DNA of 64,000 nt, taken from Botryosphaeria dothidea. Its lineage: Eukaryota > Ascomycota > Dothideomycetes > Botryosphaeriales > Botryosphaeriaceae. Below the pieces are notes generated by a model. The model was not told where the DNA came from. It was given only the letters and a program-made list of their open reading frames with translations, and ran no database searches. Shown in pieces: positions 56,765 to 64,000 of this stretch. The first letter of the stretch is position 1; each line of letters opens with the position of its first letter. The translations under genes were made by a program, and so were the position numbers. The stretch lies in assembly GCA_011503125.2 (NCBI GenBank), contig WWBZ02000073.1:2976001-3040000 (forward strand), written 5' to 3'.

Positions 56765-58153
56765 ATGGCAACAGTCCCTGGGTTCAACTTTCCGCTAATC
56801 AAACTCCCCTACCCCTTCCTCACTGCATACAAGATTCACACAGTCTCCGAATCAGCACCGCGCGTATTTAAGCTCGTGAGACTGCCACAACAGAAGGGAG
56901 AGAAGCCGCTACCGGAGCCAGTTCACTTAGATTCCCTCACCTTTGACGATCCATGGTTCGAGGGTGGTGGTCAAGTACCTCCAGAGAAGGACAACAGCCC
57001 TTGGGCACAAGCCCGGAGAAGCGCTGTCACTACATTCAAATGGGGCAGTCCCGTGCCACCAACGCTCGGTCAGGTCTGGAACGTCGTCCACGCCCTCTTC
57101 GTCGTCTATCCCCAGCATGAGCAATTCCGCACCACACTGACCGGCAGCGGCGAGGATATCCTCCGCGAGGAGCTCATCCGCACCGGCCTCGCACTCCAGC
57201 ACCCAAACGAGTGGACACCATTCAGCAACGAGAGCAAATACGAACCTCCCACCCAGGAGCTCCTCATCCGCCGCTCCACCTTCTGGCAAGGCGCCGGCAG
57301 CCCCTTCGGCCCGCGCCCCATCTGGGCCATCGGCGATGGCACGAACGGACATCTCAGAAGGCCCATCAGCGCGTACCCCCCACTCGCCCAGGACTACACC
57401 TTCTCCATGAAGTTCCCCCGCGAGCGCGTCTACGCGCGCCACCCGGTGCGCCCGACCAAGCCCACCCCCGGCTCCATCGTCTACAGCCGCTACATCCCCA
57501 CGCTCGACCAGCACTTCTCGCTGCAAGCCGTCGACTGGCGCGACGAGCGCCACCTCGCCCTCTTCAACAAGTGGCAGAACGACCCGCGCGTCGCGAAAGG
57601 GTGGAACGAGACGGGCACGCTGGACGAGCACCGCGCGTACCTGCGGCGCCTGCACGAAGACGCGCACGTGCTCTGCCTCTTCGGCCGGTTCGACGACACG
57701 CCCTTCTCCTACTTCGAGGTGTACTGGGCGAAGGTGAGAGGAACGCTTCCCCGCTATTGAGTCCCGCTGATTTTCCCGCAGGAGGACCACTACGGCGCGC
57801 ATTACGACGCGGGCGACTACGACCGCGGCCGCCACTCGCTCGTGGGAGATGCGACGTTCCGTGGGGCGCATCGCGTGAATGCGTGGTGGTCGAGCGTCAT
57901 ATATTATATTTTTCTGGATGAGCCGCGTACGCTGTGCGTCGTGGGCGAGCCGAAGGCGACCAATTCGACGGTGTTGTCGTACGAGAATGCGCATGGGCTG
58001 AGCATTGAGAAGTATGTGGACTTGGGGCACAAGCGGTCTGTACATGTGTATTGTAGCAGGGAGAAGTGGTTCCAGCTCTGCCGACTGTTCTGGGATGGCC
58101 AGGAGAAACCGCTGCCGAGCGCTGATCGGGCGGCGTGGAATGCGAAGCTTTAA
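56765..58153 (+). CDS. Siderophore acyltransferase, SidF-like (hydroxyornithine anhydromevalonyl transferase), peroxisomal
   Basis: Exons 56765-57733 and 57782-58153 (48-nt intron) encode 446 residues, near the usual SidF/SidL length. The C-terminal half is an AlcB/IucB-type GNAT acyltransferase: [72 protein letters not shown] and the [20 protein letters not shown] segment. It transfers an acyl group to N5-hydroxy-L-ornithine: anhydromevalonyl in SidF, acetyl in SidL. The last residues are AKL, an accepted type 1 peroxisomal signal, as expected for SidF. The divergent hydratase next door supports the SidF role. Ornithine N5-oxygenase, the ligase and the peptide synthetase needed for a full pathway are not in this window. 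Confidence 0.85.
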
Positions 58154-58944
58154 GAGGCCATTGCAAGAAAGGCCGGTGGACCGAAATATGGAACATGGTT
58201 GGAGCTTAGCGGAGCACTGTTAATCTACCGTTATGTTCGTCCATTGCAGATGAAAACGAGCCTTGTGGTACAACCCCCCCCCAAAATAAAATTTCACCTA
58301 CAGTCTTGGGTCCCCAGTGAAGCAGTCTTTCGGCACTGGGCCTTGATGGCTTACAGCTTAAAGCCTACGGCTGGACTTTCTATCCTACAGATGGTAAATT
58401 TAGGTGGTTTCATGAATTTTCCTGTTTTTTAAGTCACGAAATAGTCGGCCGAGGCTCATCTCGCATTTGTGAACGACGTTTGTGCGCATGAGAGACTGCT
58501 CTCTCAACCCAAATAAGATGTTCGCACTCCGCTTTCAGATGCTTGAAGCGACATCAAACAATCCTTCCACGGTTGAAATATTGACTCAGTCTTATCATGG
58601 AATCTGCTCTGCCTTCAACCCGTCTGCTGGCAGTTCAAGTAGATTTCTAATTAGAGAGATCAGTTTCTGCGGCCTCTCTTGTTGTGCCTTGCCTCATATC
58701 TTCTAATGTACTTCTAAAGCTGCTCCTTTTCTTCTGCCACTGGATCGAATGCAATCAACTTTCTCGCCAGGTTGCTTACCAGCAACACTTCCTTAGCTGC
58801 ACTGCTACATTGAACCGGACCGTCAAGATTACTTAGTATCCAGAAAGTTCTTACTGGTTGGCTGTTCCAAGCTGGTGTTGCAGGTCAAGAGAACTTTATC
58901 GCACGTGATAGAGGGCTCAGTGGAAAGATGAGCCGAAGGAAAAA

Positions 58945-59289
58945 ATGCAGAGTTCCTCCTATGACCCAGGTCTGTTTCGCCCGTTCATATTGCGATGGGC
59001 CGCTCGAATATTCATGATAGTGTTTATACTATGTATCTTTATTTGCTTCGAGGCTAAATGCCATTATTCCATGGTATACGACGCTATTTGGGACATTGGA
59101 CAAAACCAATCTATCCATTACGCTTGGAGTTATATTCCTGCTATGATCATGGAAGCTATCGGGACATGTTCATCTGGACCGACAATCTCATCTCCACCAC
59201 TGATCGCACGTACGGAATATACACCGTGCAGATCCTCAACACTCAACGAAAGCCGCTCTCATAGCCACAGCCACTCAATAACACGCTGA
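58945..59289 (+). pseudogene. Possible DUF3433-like membrane protein fragment
   Basis: A 114-residue frame with RPFILRWAARIFMIVFILCIFICFEA followed by HYAWSYIPAMIM. This resembles the first membrane segment and HYLWTYGPTA-like motif of fungal DUF3433 proteins. The expected long remainder is absent and the rest of the frame is low-complexity (SHSHSHS), so it is a fragment if the match is real. Confidence 0.25.
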
Positions 59290-59952
59290 TCAACCCGAAC
59301 CAGTTAAGACTTCAGCAAGATAAGTCTCAACTCGCGCGCTACAAGCCGTGTTGGTCACCATCACAGCTCTCACAATTACAACGTATGTCCTCATAGGTAC
59401 AAAGAGGGGGCTCCCAAAAAATCCGTGTAGTATTGCAGCATTCGGCAGCCTGGTGGTGGATTCTTAATGGCTTGGTATCATCAGAGTGCGGACGGGGGAA
59501 CTTGAGCGTCGTGATGGAGAGAGACTGACTGAGATGGAGCTTGAAAAGGAGGTCATGAAAGGATTGGAACTATTGATGGGGTGGAGAGACCCGTGACACT
59601 GGAGGTTTGGGATTGATGTCGGTAGGCCATTATGGACGAAGGAGAACCTAAACCACCTACGGCTGGAGGTTCGTCGTCGGATCGATCTTCGTCTATGCTT
59701 CCTGAGGATCAACATCGTAGGGATTAAGACGAGTAAGAGATTGGATTGAGAGGTGAATTTAAAGTCACGCTTTTACGGCCTTGCAAAGTCATGAAACAGC
59801 ATCAAAGAGCAGCATTCATTGTTTATGTAGAATTTTAGAACGTTGAGGTGTCACATAAATATTACTCTTGGTTTCAGTTAAGGGAAATCGCCAATTCTCT
59901 TCTTCGTCTCCGTCATCAATTGCGTTTTTTACATCCAATGAGCATGGTTTGC

Positions 59953-60100
59953 TGTTGGAAATCACGTGTTTTGCATATTGCTTTTGCAACACCAGATAGC
60001 TTAGTCACTCACTTACGTATATAAGGAGGGTGGGCCACCTACGCCCTTCCTCCTCATGCCAATCATCAATGGATCATCGTTGTTCATCAACAATCCAACA
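59953..60100 (+). repeat. Solo copia-type LTR
   Basis: 148 bp with perfect inverted ends TGTTGG...CCAACA. Flanking pentamers are tttgc (59948-59952) and tctgc (60101-60105), a 5-bp target duplication with one mismatch. Internal blocks match the LTR at 24614-24770 in order, including a TATA-like tatataag. No internal retroelement sequence adjoins, so it probably arose by LTR-LTR recombination. Confidence 0.6.
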
Positions 60101-63093
60101 TCTGCGTTTAACTTGCGAGGAGGATTAGAGTAGCTATAGGACGAACCGTTCAATTCTTTGGTAAGAAATATGTGAGGCTACTCAAAGGCTCCTTGACGGT
60201 TTTTTGCAGAGCCCTCAAGCCTCAGGGGTTAATGAAACTTAACAGTATCCTTACAAGGTCCTAGTCATCTCTCATTAGTACTTTGTGTCGATCTTTGAGA
60301 TATGTTCTGGAAGGTAGATCATACAAGTTCGTGGTTCCGCAAAATACCTGGTTACGCTTGTTCCAGCGTGAGCAGTCAAAGCAAAGATCCTTAGCATAGA
60401 AGTTGTTAATCTATACCCATCTTTAGGCAACCTGTTTGATGGAAACAGCAGATCTTACATGGCTTCGGGCGTTTTTGACCTTAACAGAACCACGCTCGAT
60501 TGCCGTAGTCTGGTCGATTGCAGCAGCCAGTAGACAGATGCGCCGATGAGTGAGAAAAGTATGATAGTTTGAAAGGTGTTTTAATTCCGATGAGGTTGCT
60601 TCAAAAAGTGTAAGAATGTTGCGGATGCGCATTTCTATCCCAAGATATCAGACACTTTTATGCACCATATAATCTAACGGTATCGGCAGTAGTAAACTGC
60701 TATCGTTTTCGGTTTCAGTTGACGCCCATATGATTTCTGACTGGTCCAAGTGCGACCTTCTCCAGACTTCGAACGCACCGTTCGTAGCACCAAGAGCCGG
60801 AATCTCCTATGGAAAAGACGTCACGAGGCGGGAAATCTACTATGGACGGGTAACAAGGGTCAATTCAACATCTTCTTTGCCAAACCTCGTTCAATGAAGT
60901 GGCAACTGGTTTGTCGTGCAGTGATCATTGTTAAGCTCCCGAAGCTCTACTCTACACAGCAGACGATCATTACTTGAAATACATACCAGGAGCTTGAAAA
61001 GCCCTGGTGTCGTCAAAGTCTCGTACGTAAATTCAGACAGCGAACGAGATTTGATGGCCGATGCATGGATGCGTTTCTCTAAATGTATGCACCAAGACTG
61101 CGTTGGTGCTTCGTTCCTCCGAATGGTAATTCTTCCAGGATAGGCGCGCTGAGGCGCAGGAACTTTACAGCATGCATAAAGATCCAGTAACGAGAAGGGG
61201 CGGCTCCTCTTCTGGTGTCGGCAGAAGAAAGGGCTTGGTGGAAGAAGCGAGACGAAAAGAGTATACAAAAGAGAACCCGAATGCGAAAGAGAAAATGCCA
61301 AGCCAACTGATCGACCAACCCCCCACAGAAAACAAAATCAGGGGATCAGGTCCACATTAACCCCACTGCTGAGACCCGGCAATGCTGCAAGCCAAGAAGA
61401 CAGAGAAAACGCCATGAGGATAGAGATGCACTGACACCCGCCAAGGCAAGCTCTTATTCCTTCATCAAACCACCCCAAGCCTGCACTGCGCCATCAGCTA
61501 TGCAGCAACTTCTCCACTACTAACAGCTCGTATCCCTTTATAAATAGATCGAGAGAGAGGAGAGTAGAATGATGGTCGTTCTTTTCTATATCAAGGGATT
61601 CGGAGCCATTGCAGCATTGATATCCCACACCGGGTGCGCTCTTGACACGAGGAGTCTTTTTTCGGCACCAATGCCACCTTGGCGGCGATAGAACGTGTGA
61701 AAGGAGCCAGAGATCTTGTTTATTCTCCTTTCTCCCCGCTCTCATAAACGTCTTGCGCCTTCGCGCCGCCTCCACGCAGTTTCCACACTCGCGGACGCTG
61801 CGAACATGTCTCTCGATCAATGCGCGAAGTGCGAATCCCACTAAGGCCGTTAAGTATCTGTGCCACTATCTAGAGTTCATGAAAGCTTGAAGTTCAAAAG
61901 CACCCGGTTAGAAGGCGACGTGGACTATGTTCTTTCATTGCGTGATGTGGATTTGGGCCATCGGGCCTGCTGCTCGAAGCAGGGGAAGCAGAAGAAGTAA
62001 TATCACTATTAGTATAGCATAAGAGGGTAAAACTCATCAAATATGTGCAGTGGACAAATTGCTATGAATGGTGATTGGCCTGCTGCTATTGTTTGACGAT
62101 AAGGCCCAGCCCGTTGCTTTCAAGGCTGTGGGCAGCCATTTTGTCTTTAAACCGTAGCCATTCGGAACTAACACCAGGCAGATACAGAAACGATAGCACA
62201 GCCTCGCTGTGTACGGCTTTCTTTTTACTCGATGTACGAGTTGATATATCTACCTCGGCGCCTCTAATACCGCACTCTTTGAGAGAGTGAGAACTCGGAT
62301 TCGTAAGCGGATTCGGAGAGATAACTGCGTATTCTCTACTACCGGCTCATGATTGGTACATTCCAAAGCCCGGACCTTGGGCGATATATGCTATCTACCA
62401 CGTCTCGAGTGTTGCGTTACTACCTTAACATTGTATTGTCTCACCTCAGTGTCAGCCTAGACTCTTTAAATAGTAGATATGAAAATGCGCACTGGTTTAT
62501 CAGGGCGCTATAGCCTCAAGAGCTGCAAGCCCACACAAGACGAAGTACAGCCAGAGCCAAGTCCTCCTACAATTTTGCAGAGCTCTGTGGTCATGCATCC
62601 CATTGAAAAACACATAGAGAAGGACTAGATCTAAATACTCGGTAGGAGGAAAGGCCCAGAGATGCGGATAGTATGGTTGTTGCATAAGGTAGAGGTCGGG
62701 TATCGGGAAGTAGCACGTCCGGCTTGGCGCCGGCATGAGGTGTAGGATCCGGATCAGATTACGGCTAATCGACGAACCTGGAGATAAGGCTTCCTGAATA
62801 CAGTTTACTGCGTTATATATTCCTGGATACAGCATGCATGTAGGTTCCTTAAAAGGCATTCGTATTTTTCTTCTTATTATTCCCGCCAAGAGAGCTCCAA
62901 GACGTGGCTTCGTTCCGCAACTTTGCAGATCCATGCAAAGAATGACTGGTGTGACATGGATTTGCTTCACAGCTACATGTAAGCTAGACGCATCCGCGCG
63001 ATGGACTTTCTTAAATAGTACTGAGTGAGTCTTCCACCAGGACGTTACTATATCCTTACATCTTGCTTGTTCAAGTGTCGTAGCACCGCCAGT

Positions 63094-64000
63094 ATGCCTA
63101 AATGCGATAGTTCGAAGTTACATGAGCCAAGTAAGTCACTCCCCTTCCAATACAGAATAGAAGAACAAGGTCCTGATAGGCTAAACGTCTCCGAGGATGG
63201 TTTCATCGGGAGCCTCACTTTTCACGGATTCAGCGTCGGCTTAGCTGGGTGCTTCACTCTAGCAGCAGGTCTCCTGTCCTTCTACCTTATGTTCCGTCAT
63301 GCCACAAACTATACGTGTCCTGGCGAGCAGAGATTGTACTACTCGAACTCTCCGCACCGTAGGAAATCCATCGCACTGACTCTTCGCCTCAATAGCATCT
63401 TGCGAATTCTCTTGATGGTTCCCATCTATAGTATTGCGTGTTGTCTCTCTATCAAATTCTACCAACATCACACATACTTCGAAGCAATCCATCAACTTTA
63501 CGAAGCGCTGGTCCTCGCATCATTTTTCATGCTTCTTTGCCGTTACCTGGCCCCGGATCACCGTTCTTTGAAAGAGAAATTCAAGACTGTCACGCCGCGA
63601 CCTTGGATGCCACCTATCGCTTGGCTAGCAATGTGCACAGGTGGGCAGAGGGGCCCGTTCCGTACACCGAGCAATGGTTTGACCTTTTTAAATGTGCTTA
63701 TACCGTAAATGACATCCGAGAATACCACGCCATTAACAGTTTATAGGTCGTCTGGCTGTTCGTCTTCCAGTACAGCTTCGTCAAGTTCATCACGACCATC
63801 TTGATCATCATCACCGAGGCTGCGGGAGTCTTCTGCGCTCAGACATTCGACGCGAAATTCGCCCATGTCTGGATAACGGTGGTCCAGATTATTTCTCTTG
63901 TCACGGCAATGATGTGCCTCACTCAATTCTACATGCAGTCCAAAACGGAGTTGGCTCCGCACAACCCGTGGTTGAAGTTCTTCGCGTTCAAGCTCATCGT
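63094..64000 (+). CDS. Organic solute transporter Ost-alpha/TMEM184 family protein, 3' end outside window
   Basis: Exons 63094-63335, 63396-63693 and 63747 to beyond the window. The first intron is 60 nt (gtacta, branch cactgac, acceptor aatag), is a multiple of three and has no stop, so the frame reads through it. Removing it gives EQRFILRILLMVPIYS, the family's hallmark, in place of an inserted serine-rich stretch. Other family features are FHGFSVGLAGCFTLAAGLLSFYLMFRHATNYT (first membrane helix), YFEAIHQLYEALVLASFFMLLCRYLAPD, NGLTFLN then FQYSFVKFITTILIIITEAAGVF, and FYMQSKTELAPHNPWLKFFAFKLIV at the edge. At least five membrane helices are visible. Fungal members are little studied; animal relatives move bile acids and steroids or are vacuolar proteins. 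The start codon is uncertain: ATG 63025 in the same frame is an alternative. Confidence 0.8.
63336..63395 (+). other. Stop-free 3n intron in the Ost-alpha-like gene
   Basis: 60 nt with GT..AG borders and a CTGAC branch motif. Retention would insert 20 residues in the conserved LRILLMVPIYS region. Splicing is supported by restored family similarity. Confidence 0.75.

Larger units (their letters stand above)
58154..63093. other. Gene-poor region
   Basis: Nearly 5 kb without a convincing gene. It holds one solo LTR (59953-60100), a possible gene fragment (58945-59289) and scattered short frames. A 156-residue frame on the minus strand at 62500-62970, rich in aromatic residues, has no recognised domain. 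Base composition is near that of other spacers here, and CpA is not depleted, so this is not RIP-altered DNA. Confidence 0.5.

Noticed and set aside
62500..62970. 156-codon minus-strand frame as a gene
   Set aside because: No domain, signal peptide, splice support or similarity recognised; it lies in a gene-poor stretch. Left as unassigned.

Overview
This window is from a filamentous ascomycete (Pezizomycotina). The evidence is short 50-75 nt introns with GT..AG borders and CTAAC/CTGAC-type branch sites, fungal-only gene families (Zn(II)2Cys6 regulator, 2EXR proteins, SidF/SidH siderophore enzymes) and retroelements mutated in the manner of repeat-induced point mutation (RIP). No rRNA gene, functional tRNA gene or CRISPR array was seen. 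I cannot name the species.

Bases 1 to about 24,770 are a nest of retroelements. A Ty1/copia element is the outermost layer I can identify. It lies next to, and probably contains, a Ty3/gypsy chromovirus that runs off the left edge. It was split by a second chromovirus (element A, 5629-21945, two 232-bp LTRs, ATTAT target duplication). Element A was in turn hit by a third gypsy element (element B, 5910-11715, two 250-bp LTRs) and by a Tad-like LINE (14773-18910, 14-bp target duplication). A tRNA-derived SINE (23898-24504, 15-bp target duplication) sits in the copia 3' end and shares its 3' tail with the LINE. The older layers are almost free of CpA and full of TAG stops, while the LINE and SINE are only lightly mutated, so mutation load tracks insertion order.

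Bases 24.8-31.1 kb hold accessory or damaged genes: a 5'-truncated regulator-like gene, two 2EXR-domain paralogues each broken by a single lesion, and between them a small cysteine-rich secreted protein.

Bases 32.4-50.2 kb form the most coherent block, an expanded proline (possibly hydroxyproline) catabolic cluster. It holds an amino-acid transporter with five GATA-factor sites upstream, proline dehydrogenase, pyrroline-5-carboxylate (P5C) reductase, a conserved membrane protein probably of mitochondria, P5C dehydrogenase, a flavin amine oxidase ending in SKL, a large membrane protein of unknown function, a Put3-like Zn2Cys6 regulator, and an aldolase of the dihydrodipicolinate synthase/4-hydroxy-2-oxoglutarate aldolase superfamily. 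Together they could import proline or its derivatives, oxidise them through P5C to glutamate (or 4-hydroxyglutamate), run a PRODH/P5C-reductase redox cycle, and cleave the hydroxy-keto acid product.

Bases 51.9-58.2 kb hold a DUF2235 protein and a divergent pair resembling sidH (hydratase, ends SKL) and sidF (hydroxyornithine acyltransferase, ends AKL), peroxisomal steps of fusarinine-type siderophore synthesis. Bases 58.2-63.1 kb are nearly gene-free, with a solo copia LTR. The window ends inside an Ost-alpha/TMEM184-family membrane protein gene.
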